Assembly (NCBI GenBank): GCA_021794275.1
Contig: JAJYRD010000053.1
Span: forward strand, 1 to 47,785
Direction: 5' to 3'
Length of the DNA stretch: 47,785 bases
DNA from: Pseudomonadota bacterium
Lineage (GTDB): Bacteria > Pseudomonadota > Gammaproteobacteria > Acidiferrobacterales > Acidiferrobacteraceae
The notes under the pieces were generated by a model. The model was not told the DNA's origin. It worked only from the letters and a program-made list of their open reading frames with translations, and did not search any database. Positions 1 to 9,088 of the stretch are shown piece after piece. The position numbers and the translations under genes are program-made. Position 1 is the stretch's first letter. The number at the start of each line of letters is the position of its first letter.

Positions 1-34
1 CTGCCGGACCGGTTACTTCTCCAACCGATCGCTC

Positions 35-703
35 TTACAGAGACGACAGATACGCGGCCACTTCTTTCATCTGCGGCACGGTGATGTTTTTCGCGATCTG
101 GTTCATCAGCATGTTGCTACGCGTCCCATTATGGAAATACTTCAACTGTTGGACGATGTACTCGTAGCGCTGACCGGCGATGTCCGGGAACGTGCCCGCG
201 CCCTGCGCATTCGCGCCGTGGCACTCCATGCACGCCGGGATCTGCTCAGACGTTATGCCATTATTGAAGATCGCCTTGCCTTGAGAAGCGCCGGCGTACT
301 TCGTCCCACCCGATTGCATACGGGGCCGCTGGGCGGCGAAGTAGGAGGCGACTTCTTTTATCTGGCCATTGGTCAGGGCCTGGGCGACCGGCGCCATGTA
401 GATGTTGCCGTTCTGGTCGGCGCGGTGGCCGTTGCGGAACTGCTTCAACTGCATGACGATATAGGCCTCATGCTGCCCGGCCAACATCGGGATGACGCCA
501 TAATCGGTCGCCGCACCATGCATGCCGTGGCAGACCTGACAGTCGCTGCTCACGCGGAAAGGCACATGGCCCGCAGCAACCTTGGCTGCCCCCGCGGAGC
601 CCGCGAACGCAAACAGGGCGGCGACCGCCAGCGGCTTCCATGCCCCGGCCATCTGCCCGTAGCGAACCCAGCTCGATTCCTTTTTATGTGAAAGTTTGGT
701 CAT
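35..703 (-). CDS. Dihaem cytochrome c, c4 type (Cyc1-like)
   Basis: A 222-residue exported dihaem cytochrome. A hydrophobic signal segment at about residues 24-40 ends in AGAA. Two haem sites follow in two similar halves: CQVCH (55-59) and CMECH (158-162), with likely axial methionines at M103 and M200. Two c-type domains in tandem is the cytochrome c4 plan. The start at 703 is chosen because AAGAAGG lies 9 nt upstream; the reading frame stays open further 5', but that part overlaps the preceding gene. It lies 14 nt after the Cyc2-like gene and is very probably cotranscribed with it. In acidophilic iron oxidisers the c4 cytochrome Cyc1 takes electrons from Cyc2 in the periplasm; that role here is inferred from the pairing. 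A general respiratory cytochrome c4 is the alternative. Confidence 0.9.
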   Translation of the reverse strand: MTKLSHKKESSWVRYGQMAGAWKPLAVAALFAFAGSAGAAKVAAGHVPFRVSSDCQVCHGMHGAATDYGVIPMLAGQHEAYIVMQLKQFRNGHRADQNGNIYMAPVAQALTNGQIKEVASYFAAQRPRMQSGGTKYAGASQGKAIFNNGITSEQIPACMECHGANAQGAGTFPDIAGQRYEYIVQQLKYFHNGTRSNMLMNQIAKNITVPQMKEVAAYLSSL

Positions 704-717
704 GTTCAGCATCCTTC

Positions 718-2247
718 TTAATAGGAAAACCAGGCAAGCAGTTCGACGGTGTTGAACTTCGAGGCACTCGGCGTGGCGGCTGTCGCACCCGTCAGGCCAC
801 GGAACTTGTTGAACATCGTGTAACGTACCGAGAACCGCATGTTCCACCAGGGTAGGTAGGACGCCTCCACCCACTCATCCGTGCTGTTCGGCGAGCCGTT
901 GGACGACCACAGAGCTGTATGGCCATTGGCCGAAGTGGCTCCCGTCCCCCAATACAAGGCATTCGCCGTACCGGTCGTGCTCTGGAACCCGCCCTGCGCG
1001 GCATACTCGTCATGCCACCAGTACGTGGCGCTCAGGTTCAGGGTGTTCAGGTGGCCGCTGGAAACACTGGAATCGCCATAAAGCGTTGGGTCCGCGAACT
1101 TCTGCGTTTCGTAGATGTCGTTCACGCGCAGCGTCAGGTTGTTGTTGGTATTGATATTGAGGTACTGCAGCTGCGAGTCGAGGTCGTAATCGTCAAACTG
1201 ATTGACCGCGCCGGCTGGGGCCGTGGGGTTGACGTACACCCGTGACCACATGTCATAGGTCCCGACCTCCCAGTTCCACTTGGACCAGTCATGCTGGTAG
1301 GCCAAACGGATGTAGGGCGCATCACTGGCAAGCTGGCCCGAATTGACGTAATACACGGGGTTCCCAGTGGCATTGGTTCCCGGAACGTTGTCTGCGTTCG
1401 TCCCGCCCGCGTTGAAGGCCCCACCACTGTTGGGCGCCGTGCCAATACCCTCGGAGTTGTGATAGACGTCAGCATCGAAATAGAGCCAGTTGGCACGGTT
1501 GGCACCGAAGATATCGGCCACATACGCGCCGACACCGATCAAAGGGAAGGCGGCGCCCGGACTGCTGCCGATGAAGCTCGTCGGCACCGAACCATAAGCA
1601 GTATAGTCGGAGTAATAGAAAGGCGAATTCCAGTCGGTGCTGGTATTCCACACGTCCATCGCGGTAGGTGTGTTGTTCACATCCTCGCCGACGATGAGGG
1701 TATTGTTACGCCCAAGACTATAGGCGTGAGTATGCACCACGCTCGAGTCGTCAAAGCCGAAGCCGCCGCCACCACTGTAGGTGATGTGCATAAAGTCGCC
1801 GACATGGGTGCTCAAGGCGCCGGCGTAGAAGAGGCTGACCTGCTGCGGCGCCTCGATGTTGTTGTTGCTGGTAACAGCGCTGCCGCCGGCGCGCGTGGCA
1901 CTCGAGCCGCCCAGGACCTGCTGGCCACCCGCGACATTAGTGGCGGACGCCTGCACGAACACTGAAAACTGCGAGATGCGCGGCAGGAACAGGCGGACCT
2001 GGTTGCCGACCTTGGCCTCGATCTTCTGCTGAGGCTGAAGATTCGTGGTGGTGAAGCCCATCAACTTGAACATCCGCCCCATGGGCGTGAGCTGCGGGAA
2101 GGAGGTGTGACAGGTGGCGCAAGACCAGCCGGTCTGGCGCGCAAAACTCGGCAGTGCCCAGGCATTCGCCGACATTGCCATGCCGCCAATGACGGAAGTC
2201 AATGCCAGGAATTTCTTAGGTTCTAATCTTGGTAGCTTAAAGGCCAT
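718..2247 (-). CDS. cyc2: Cyc2-like outer-membrane monohaem cytochrome-porin
   Basis: A 509-residue exported protein. The signal peptide (about 1-31) ends in AWA and is followed by a single haem site, CATCH (43-47), in the context ARQTG...PQLTPMGRMFKLMGF, which matches the N-terminal haem segment of Cyc2 iron oxidases. The remaining 440 or so residues are rich in Gly, Asn, Ser, Thr and aromatics in alternating short strands and end in an aromatic residue (FSY), as in outer-membrane beta barrels. Size is close to the Acidithiobacillus Cyc2 family. Family knowledge: Cyc2 takes electrons from Fe(II) at the cell surface. Iron oxidation here is inference from motif, barrel and the c4 gene downstream. 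The same N-terminal motif also occurs in less studied barrel cytochromes, so another extracellular donor is possible. Confidence 0.75.
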   Translation of the reverse strand: MAFKLPRLEPKKFLALTSVIGGMAMSANAWALPSFARQTGWSCATCHTSFPQLTPMGRMFKLMGFTTTNLQPQQKIEAKVGNQVRLFLPRISQFSVFVQASATNVAGGQQVLGGSSATRAGGSAVTSNNNIEAPQQVSLFYAGALSTHVGDFMHITYSGGGGFGFDDSSVVHTHAYSLGRNNTLIVGEDVNNTPTAMDVWNTSTDWNSPFYYSDYTAYGSVPTSFIGSSPGAAFPLIGVGAYVADIFGANRANWLYFDADVYHNSEGIGTAPNSGGAFNAGGTNADNVPGTNATGNPVYYVNSGQLASDAPYIRLAYQHDWSKWNWEVGTYDMWSRVYVNPTAPAGAVNQFDDYDLDSQLQYLNINTNNNLTLRVNDIYETQKFADPTLYGDSSVSSGHLNTLNLSATYWWHDEYAAQGGFQSTTGTANALYWGTGATSANGHTALWSSNGSPNSTDEWVEASYLPWWNMRFSVRYTMFNKFRGLTGATAATPSASKFNTVELLAWFSY

Positions 2248-3360
2248 ACTCTTCTTCTCCCTGTGGAACTTACAACGCTTAAGCCGGGCGCAGCTAAATC
2301 ACGACCGAACTCGAACTAGTCGACTTACGTCTTCATGTTAATAAAGCCGGTTTGTCGTCTCTCCTCACCCGTCAGGACGGGCCTTAGTTTCCTGAACCCA
2401 CCGTCGCTCCTGCCCCGACGGCCCTACCCGCCTTCGCTTAAGGCAAACTGCTCCCCGCTCAGGCCTTGCGCGCACCCAGGCACGCTGAACAATACGGGCA
2501 CACCCGAAGGGACGTCCCCGCTTGATGCAAGAGAAAGGAAACTTTTTCTGTAGACGCTGTCCAATCCGAGCAGAACAAGCCGTAGCGCACTCAGCGCTTG
2601 CCGGCAGGGGCGGGTTCGGCCCGCGCTCATGCAAGAGGACAAAAAAAGTGAGGCGCCGAAGACCTTCGTGGCGCGGAGCGGCGATCTTTTAGGGTGAATG
2701 AGCGCGCCGTAGGGAGTTTTTTCGATACGACGTGCGGAGTTGTTCGGAAAAATGCGTCGCCAGGCTGGCGTAGTGTTTTGGGGAAATATTTTGCTGATCG
2801 GCAGGGCGCGATGCGCGCGGCCTGCCGACGCGAAAGCCAGGGAGCCGATGAGGACGCGGTGGAGACACCGCCACAAACCTTGCATCGCGCCCCCGAGACC
2901 ATATGTCAGGAAGAACGTGCACAACAGTCTGTTTTTGGGCCAGACTGATGGTAGCTGGTTTGCCAGTCGCTCGGTCGACATGTGCTAGATATCCACCCTG
3001 CTCGCACGTCCCCCGTCGTTACTGGGGACATTAGCTGCCTCATGGAGGGGGCCGACCGCTCCAAAGACGGTCGGACCGGCGACCCGCGCGCTCTTATAGG
3101 TCGTGCCGTTTCTTATCGCGTGCGCCGAGAACCCCATCCTACCCCTTGCTCACGAAGAATGCCTCATGTTCGCATTCGTCGACCCGGCCCTAGGTCATCT
3201 CGCCCGTCATGAAAATGGCGGGGTGCGAATGCTCTATCGACACAATCCTTTAAGCTGCGTGTCATACAGCTGAGGCAGGATGGTAGTTGATAGCTTACGG
3301 CCACGCAAGAGTATTTTCTCCGCCCGCTTACACATGAACGCATCACTAGATTCTAATATA

Positions 3361-3384
3361 TTGGATGTTTCTAACAACATCCAA
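3361..3384. repeat. Perfect 9-bp inverted repeat
   Basis: TTGGATGTT (3361-3369) is separated by 6 nt from its exact reverse complement AACATCCAA (3376-3384). No T tract follows on either strand, so it does not look like an intrinsic terminator. It lies in an AT-richer patch of the gene-free region and could be an operator or a relic of a mobile-element end. Confidence 0.6.
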
Positions 3385-4071
3385 AGTACCGAATCCGCGC
3401 GTCAGGCGACCGCAGGCCCTCATGTCGCGCTACCCACTCAGCCGCTCTGTCCATCTCCCTCAAGAGATAAGGACAGGGGCGGGATGTAATCACAGAGCGG
3501 GCGCAAGCGCAAGCCCCAGACCGCAGCAATTGTCAATGTGAGGCCATGGAGCCCGAAACACCCGGTGACGAGGCAGGAATGCGCCTGTCTGGATGCGTCT
3601 GTGTCGGATGTTGGGCGCCTTCCCGCCCTGCGGGACGCCATTCGGTGCCCATGGTCAGTGCCACATTGAGAATTGCTGCCCAGACCGGGTCCTGACGGCG
3701 GCGCCTGCGTCGCAGCCCCCGCCATCGCGACGAAAGGGGACCGCCTAGCGCACGTAGCGGTAGCACCCACCGACGCCCGGGAAAGACCCTGATCTTTCCC
3801 CATGGCCGAGTGCGCTCGATACAACGAGTTGTGCCGCCGATCACAGGGGGCACGACATGACAATGGCGTCATCACAAGGGTGCGCCGGCTCTCAGTATGC
3901 GCGACAGGACGTCCAAGTCGCCCTCGCGCCCTCGATCTCGGCGCAATGATCTCTCCGCTCCGCTACGAAGTGCCCGCTGGCGTCCTGCGGGCGAGCCGCG
4001 CGCTTTTCTCGCGCAAGAGGTTCGCTCACAATAATGGACGGGCCTTGCGGCCCACAATGCGGCGTATCGAT

Positions 4072-4106
4072 GTCCTTGCAGGTGGCGTGCGGCCACCTGC
4101 AAGGAC
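4072..4106. repeat. Perfect 15-bp inverted repeat with 5-nt loop
   Basis: GTCCTTGCAGGTGGC (4072-4086) is followed after 5 nt by its exact reverse complement (4092-4106). A 15-bp perfect stem is far beyond chance for a region this size. There is no T run on either side, which argues against a normal intrinsic terminator. A structured small RNA, a recombination site or the relic of a mobile-element end are all possible. Confidence 0.75.
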
Positions 4107-5073
4107 CCACGCCCATTGCCGGCCGAATGGCTGGTCCCGCGGACTGCGCGCCCCCGCTACGCGCTCCCTAATGGCGCGCAGCGATTGCGAGCCGTTTCCC
4201 TGCGGTCCACCTGATATGGACGCCGCCCGGCGCCCGCCGCTTTCCGCATGATGGGAGCGAACGCCAGTGCCCCAAAAGCGGGCATATCATATTAAGCTTC
4301 TCTCATATGTCGCCCGCCCAACGCGCCGCGCGCCGATGGACCTTGTCCGTCGTAAGGGGCGGCGGGGGCAAGGCCCGCGGATAAGAGATCCAGTGCCAAC
4401 CTTCAGAACGGGATCCCGCTCCTTCGGCAGCAAGGGGTCGAGGCGCAGGCGGCACGCGCTGCATCCCACCGATCGCGGCTCGCGACGCGATGACGGCAAT
4501 GGGCAGCGTTATGATGTCGCGCCCGCCTGGCCCGGCGACAAGCGCGACTCGCGGTGCGCGCACGAAGCGGTGACGCGGGCATCGGGGCGTCGGGGTCTTC
4601 CCTTCCCGACGGGGGCAGATCGCGGGCGGTAGCGGCGATGACGAGGGCGCCATGCGCCGCACATGGGTATCGTGGCAGCACATGATCACCGGGCCCGGAT
4701 AATCCGGAGGCGGTAAGCGGCCTGCTGGACCGACCGTGGCCTCCGAATATGTTTTAGGCGCGCTGTTTTCCGTACACCACCACATCTTGCGCAAACGCCC
4801 CTATCCCAGGGCGACACCGGATATGGCAAAATCCCCCATGAAAATCCTGCCCGGCGCGCCCACGGGCAGCGCCCGATGCCGGAGCGATTACGGCGATCAG
4901 CGCATACGCCTTCGTGGGCGCGCCTGAACGCGGTTTGACGGAGCCGCGAGTGGGAGGATTGCAAAGACGCGCCGCGCCCCGGAGCCACAGGCCATCCTGT
5001 CGCCGCGTGGACCGGCCAAGCGAAGCCCTGCGACCGACGCGGACCCCGCCCACCCCTGACACCGGGAAGCCCA

Positions 5074-6093
5074 ATGACAAGACTGACCACCGAGCGCAAC
5101 GCCCCCTGCCCCTGCGGGAGCGGCAAGAAGTTCAAGAATTGCTGCCTGGACAAGGAGGATGCGGCCACATCCCGCCATGACGCATCGAACCCTTCGGGGT
5201 CATGGCGCAAGGTGCTCGAGGAGCAGCAGTTCAGCTCGCTAGAAGAGGCGCAGGAGTTTTTCTCCCAATATATCCAACAGCAAAACCTGCGACCCGTCGA
5301 TGATTTTCACGCCCTGTCGCCCGCACAGATGCATGGGGCCCTGAACCACCCGTTCGCGTCACCGGAGCTGGTCCGCTTTCCGGAGGTGCTCGACACCAAG
5401 CCGACGGCGCCGATACTGAAGCTCTTCAGCCTCTTGACGGACGCCATCGGCATGCAAGGTCTCAAAGCGACCGCGACAGGCAACCTGCCGCGCGCATTCT
5501 GCCGCGAGGCCGCCCTCGCCTATTGGGGCGAAGCAGCCCACCAGGAGCGCACACGCTATGGCGGCATCAATCGGGAGGACGATTTTGGCGATCTGCATAT
5601 CGCCCGTCTGGTGGCCGAATTGGCCGGGCTCGTCCGCAAATACAAGGGGCGCTTCATTGTGAGCCGCGACTGCCGCCGCCTGCTGACCGCGGGCGGTCTG
5701 GCCGCGGTCTATCCCAAACTGCTCAGGACCTACGCCGAGCACTTCAACTGGGCGTACCATGATCGCTATCCCGAACTGCGATTCGTGCAGACCGCCTTCC
5801 TGTTCACGCTTTACCTGCTCACCCGCTATGGCGATGCCTGGCGACCGCAGGTCTTTTACGAAGATGCCTTTCTTCGCGCCTTCCCGAACATAGTGGATGA
5901 AGTGCCGCCGACATCGTTCAGCACCCCCGAAGCGACGGTTCGCAACTGTTATACATGGCGCACGCTGATGAATTTTGCGGCCCCCCTAGGCCTCGCCGCG
6001 GTGGACCCGACCTCCGACGATCTACTCTTCCGCGAGTATCGCGTAAAGGCCTTGCCGCTGCTGGGCGACGCGGTGCGGTTTCATCTTGCTTGA
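5074..6093 (+). CDS. SEC-C zinc-motif protein of unknown function
   Basis: A 339-residue protein that opens with a SEC-C motif: C12, C14, C23 and C24 in the context CPCGSGKKFKNCC, the zinc-binding pattern found at the C-terminus of SecA and in YecA-type proteins. A segment near residues 130-145 (GLKATATGNLPRAFCREA) resembles the winged-helix-like pieces of some pRiA4b ORF-3/SEC-C proteins. The rest is predicted helical with no enzyme motif I recognise. GGGAAG lies about 5 nt before the ATG. The next gene starts 9 nt downstream, so the two form an operon. No signal peptide or membrane span is visible, so it should be cytoplasmic. Function unknown; a role in stress or mobile-element biology is inferred only from its neighbours. 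Confidence 0.85.
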   Translation: MTRLTTERNAPCPCGSGKKFKNCCLDKEDAATSRHDASNPSGSWRKVLEEQQFSSLEEAQEFFSQYIQQQNLRPVDDFHALSPAQMHGALNHPFASPELVRFPEVLDTKPTAPILKLFSLLTDAIGMQGLKATATGNLPRAFCREAALAYWGEAAHQERTRYGGINREDDFGDLHIARLVAELAGLVRKYKGRFIVSRDCRRLLTAGGLAAVYPKLLRTYAEHFNWAYHDRYPELRFVQTAFLFTLYLLTRYGDAWRPQVFYEDAFLRAFPNIVDEVPPTSFSTPEATVRNCYTWRTLMNFAAPLGLAAVDPTSDDLLFREYRVKALPLLGDAVRFHLA

Positions 6094-6102
6094 GGGGCAT
6101 TC

Positions 6103-7356
6103 ATGACAGGAAAACGCGAACAGGACAATCCTCTCGCCGCCTTGCTCGCCGCCGCGCCTGCCGAGGTGCTGACCGATCTACTCATGCGGCTCGCCGCCGA
6201 GCGCCCCGATGTCCGCCGCGAATGTCTCGACTACCTGAAGAAGCATGCCCGCCTGTCGCCCGACCAACAAAGGCAAACCGAGGGGGAAGAGCTGCTCGCC
6301 ATATGGGCCGACCTTGCGCCGGACCTCGATGAGATGGACGAATGCGGTGGTGGTAATTACGACGCTGCGGACCATGTCGCCGGCCTGCTCCTGGAGATCG
6401 AGCGGGCGCTTTCGCGCAAAGGGATCGAGGCTGCCTATCGCCGCGAGCTTCTCGATAATCTCCTGCCCTATATCGAGAGCGGCAATGCCGGTCTAGACGA
6501 CGCCCTCTACGCCGTCGCCTATGCCGCTTGCTACTCCGACGAGGATCAGCAGGCGCTCGCCGAGGCCCTTGAGGGCATGGGTGGGGACTGGCCACGGGAC
6601 CATGCGCGCCGTATTTACCGCCGCCTCGGCATTCGGGAGAGATACCTCAGACTGCGCGAGCGCACACTGGTCACCGGTACCGATTACCACGACCTGGCGG
6701 ATTTTCACTGGCGGGCCGGCGAGAAGCGCAAGGCTATGGCGGTCGCGGAACAAGGGCTGCGCCAAGGGAAAGGCCGCATGGACGAGCTGCGACAGTTTGT
6801 CGCCAGACGGGCACGATCCGCGGGCGATCACGAACGCTATCTGGCGCTGCAATTCGACCAAGCCGTCGACCCCCTGACCGGCGACAAGTACAAGACCTTC
6901 AGAAAACTGTGCGCGACGGCCGAATGGCGGCTTTATGAACAAAAGATCCTGGGGCGCTTGAAGGACGCCTGGCGCACGGAACGGCTTCGAATCCGCATGC
7001 ATCGCAAGGAGCACGACCAGGCAGTGGCCGTTCTTACCGAAAGCAGCCAGCCGCCCCATGCCTGGCACGACACCTATGAAACGCAGACCGCGAGGCGCCT
7101 CGAAAGCCACGCCCCCGAGGCGATTCTCGCATACTATGTCTCCAGGCTCGGCGACCTGAAGAGCGGGGCCACGCGCAGCGAATACGCCCGCCAGGCGCAG
7201 GTGATGCGCCAGATCCATCGGCTGCTCGTCGACGTCCTGCGTGATCCGCAACGCTGGCGCGCCCTTGCCCTGAAGATCAAGGGAGACAATGTTAAGCGCC
7301 CCGCTTTCCAGGAGGAGTTCGCCACGATCGTGCCGGGCTGGCGCGAATTGAAATAA
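6103..7356 (+). CDS. Helical-repeat protein like the C-terminus of SWIM zinc-finger proteins
   Basis: A 417-residue soluble protein made almost entirely of amphipathic helices, with TPR-like spacing around residues 190-340. The order of segments (LLMRLAAERPDVRREC, a paired-helix middle, then repeated ERYL-type helices) recalls the region that follows the SWIM zinc finger in SWIM-family proteins, but no SWIM cysteine/histidine motif is present. GAGGGG lies 5 nt before the ATG, and the gene starts 9 nt after the SEC-C gene. Family knowledge gives no firm function. I infer a protein-protein scaffold acting with the SEC-C partner. A DUF6880-type assignment is possible; I could not check it. Confidence 0.8.
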   Translation: MTGKREQDNPLAALLAAAPAEVLTDLLMRLAAERPDVRRECLDYLKKHARLSPDQQRQTEGEELLAIWADLAPDLDEMDECGGGNYDAADHVAGLLLEIERALSRKGIEAAYRRELLDNLLPYIESGNAGLDDALYAVAYAACYSDEDQQALAEALEGMGGDWPRDHARRIYRRLGIRERYLRLRERTLVTGTDYHDLADFHWRAGEKRKAMAVAEQGLRQGKGRMDELRQFVARRARSAGDHERYLALQFDQAVDPLTGDKYKTFRKLCATAEWRLYEQKILGRLKDAWRTERLRIRMHRKEHDQAVAVLTESSQPPHAWHDTYETQTARRLESHAPEAILAYYVSRLGDLKSGATRSEYARQAQVMRQIHRLLVDVLRDPQRWRALALKIKGDNVKRPAFQEEFATIVPGWRELK

Positions 7357-7510
7357 GGCACCGGAATGGCGTCTCTTGCCTCCCGAATGCCATCATGCCG
7401 GTATGCGGCCGACACGTCGCCAGCCCTCATCAAAGCGGGCATCAAATACCCCCGGCGCTCCGGTAACCCTCAGCGTTCCGTGCCATCGCCGTAATGGATG
7501 ACGGCATCCT

Positions 7511-8818
7511 CTATTGCACCGACGAAAGAATCCGGAGACGCATAAGTACGGCCTTGCTGACAGAGGCGTGGATCGCCTCAGGAAATTGAAGCGGCAACTC
7601 ATCGGCCAGTTGCGTCACGGCACCGTCCGCGGCCGCCACGATTTCTTCGATCACGCCTTCAATTGCAGGCTTCGAAAGCCCCGCCGCACCTGCCGTTTCA
7701 ATGAAGTGCCGCCGTTGAATCCCCTCGACCCTGTAATGATTGGTGGCGCCCACCGCCATCGCGAGCTTCATCCGCTTACGCTCGATCTGACGAGCGGCGA
7801 GGCTGGGCTCAGCCGAAAGGACGTCATAGAGAGGCGTCAGCCGATAGCTGCCGCCGGGACCCAGAAAAACGCTGAAATTCTTGGCATGTCCGTCCGTTGC
7901 ACCAACGAGCCAAAACAGGATCTGGGCCTTGAGCACGGTCTTTCGATCCTCTTCGGGGGTATCGCTGCCCTGAAGGAGTCTCAGGATCGGCACGAGACCA
8001 GGGCCTCCATCGCTCTGATACTTTCTGCTGGGCGGAACCGATAGCGCCTGACAGCAGTCTTCCTGTGGAAGCCGTAACAAGCGTCCGTCTTGCGTCCAGT
8101 GCCGATCGAAGCGCTCTATGACGAGCGCCGCCGCCTTTCCGAAAGTCCGGATGACGGCGTTATTGACGAAAAGTCCGAAGGCGGCAAGAAGCCTCAAACA
8201 ATAGAATTCATTTTCCACGCTATTCGAGAGATCGATTCCGTTCGGCAGTTTACCGATCTGGGGCTTCAGGATGTGGGTCGTCGGCGTCGTTCCGAGCGGT
8301 TTGCGCCAGTGCCTACCGTCCCAGAGTAACGCCGTCTTTTCCTGCGCGCCCGCAACCGAAATACGGAAATCATCGTCCCGGTTTAGGCCAAGCGGTGCCT
8401 GGCCGAGGCTCCGCAGCATCTTTTCGATGGCGGCATCGTCGAGCACGGGGCCTTCGATCGCCGTTCCATGCTCGTCAGCTTGGTCCACGACGAACTGAAG
8501 CGCGCCAACACAGTCTCGCCCTATGGCCGCGAGCAAACTGTAAGCATCGACACCTTCGGCGCCAACCCTCTTTGCAACGCGTCGCCGTAGCGCTTCGGAG
8601 TCGGGAAGCAAATTCTCGAAGACCGCGCTGACCGGTGCTCCGCGATACGCATCTTCCCGTAGCGGCAGGGAAAGGGAAACCGGGATCGCGTTCTCCCAAC
8701 CGAGCCAGCTATCGTCATAGCGAAAGCTAATCGCGCCGCCAGGCTCCTTCAGAAGATACCCGACCAGCCGATTGTTGAGATAGACATGCAGCGGCGCGTG
8801 CTGTCGGCGGCGCGGCAT
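7511..8818 (-). CDS. hipA: HipA-family serine/threonine kinase toxin
   Basis: A full-length 435-residue HipA kinase. The N-terminal HipA domain (about 8-110) is followed by the P-loop-like segment SVAGAQEKTALL with S154, a counterpart of the autophosphorylated serine of E. coli HipA. HILKP supplies the ATP-binding lysine (K185), TDGHAKN the catalytic D309, and LTPLYD the metal-binding D332. All key residues are present, so the toxin should be active. It overlaps hipB by one base (TAATG), giving the usual antitoxin-first operon. Family members phosphorylate translation targets such as aminoacyl-tRNA synthetases; the target here cannot be read from sequence. Confidence 0.95.
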   Translation of the reverse strand: MPRRRQHAPLHVYLNNRLVGYLLKEPGGAISFRYDDSWLGWENAIPVSLSLPLREDAYRGAPVSAVFENLLPDSEALRRRVAKRVGAEGVDAYSLLAAIGRDCVGALQFVVDQADEHGTAIEGPVLDDAAIEKMLRSLGQAPLGLNRDDDFRISVAGAQEKTALLWDGRHWRKPLGTTPTTHILKPQIGKLPNGIDLSNSVENEFYCLRLLAAFGLFVNNAVIRTFGKAAALVIERFDRHWTQDGRLLRLPQEDCCQALSVPPSRKYQSDGGPGLVPILRLLQGSDTPEEDRKTVLKAQILFWLVGATDGHAKNFSVFLGPGGSYRLTPLYDVLSAEPSLAARQIERKRMKLAMAVGATNHYRVEGIQRRHFIETAGAAGLSKPAIEGVIEEIVAAADGAVTQLADELPLQFPEAIHASVSKAVLMRLRILSSVQ

Positions 8819-9087
8819 TAGAAGACATCCTCGATCGCGGCCGCCCCGCCTTTCGATCGCAGCCCGATCCGGAATTCAAGGTCGAGTGCAGCGAGCACGG
8901 CCAGGATCGTCTCAAGCTTCGTTGCCGGATTGCCCGATTCGATGAGGGAAATCGTCTCTTGTCGGAGTCCGGCCTTCTCACCGAGCTGAGTCTGATTCCA
9001 CGCCCACTGCTTGCGAGCGCGGCGGATGAGATTGCCAATCTGCTTAGGGTTGCGCGCCAAGTCGGTCATGCGCGGATTATGACCCAT
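8818..9087 (-). CDS. hipB: HipB-like XRE-family antitoxin and repressor
   Basis: An 89-residue protein with an XRE helix-turn-helix at about residues 17-70 (IGNLIRRARKQ...NQTQLGEKAGLRQETISLIE) and a short hydrophobic tail ending in F, as in many HipB proteins. Two starts are possible, ATG at 9087 or 9069; neither has a strong ribosome binding site, and 9087 is kept because the HTH would be complete with either. It is expected to neutralise HipA and repress the operon by binding the inverted repeat just upstream. Confidence 0.9.
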   Translation of the reverse strand: MGHNPRMTDLARNPKQIGNLIRRARKQWAWNQTQLGEKAGLRQETISLIESGNPATKLETILAVLAALDLEFRIGLRSKGGAAAIEDVF

Positions 9088-9088
9088 T

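Larger units (their letters stand above)
2248..5073. other. 2.8 kb region without a credible gene
   Basis: Open frames here are short, overlap one another on both strands, lack convincing ribosome binding sites and give low-complexity Arg/Pro/Ala-rich translations with no family I recognise. The stretch must hold the promoter of the Cyc2-like gene near its left end and that of the SEC-C gene near its right end, but I could not place either with confidence. It contains two clean inverted repeats (3361-3384 and 4072-4106). Decayed accessory DNA is the simplest reading. Confidence 0.6.

Noticed and set aside
131..691. A 186-codon plus-strand frame opposite the dihaem cytochrome gene
   Set aside because: It is antisense to a gene with two haem motifs and a signal peptide; such long antisense frames are common in GC-rich DNA.
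2424..2981. A 185-codon frame on the minus strand
   Set aside because: The translation has no recognisable domain, mixed rare codons, no ribosome binding site and competing frames on the other strand, so I treat it as chance.
3420..3470. Sequence resembling the D-arm of a tRNA on the minus strand
   Set aside because: No acceptor, anticodon or T stem could be paired with it.
3438..3875. A 145-codon minus-strand frame
   Set aside because: Low-complexity Arg/Pro/Ser-rich translation, no start signal and no family resemblance.
4944..4960. GAGTGGGA near 4950 as another guaA-end repeat
   Set aside because: Only 9 nt agree with the guaA end, which is within chance for GC-rich DNA of this length.
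7360..7402. Interrupted inverted repeat (ACCGG/ATGGC with GCCAT/CCGGT) after the helical-protein gene
   Set aside because: Two short stems with unequal internal loops and no T tract; too weak to call a terminator.
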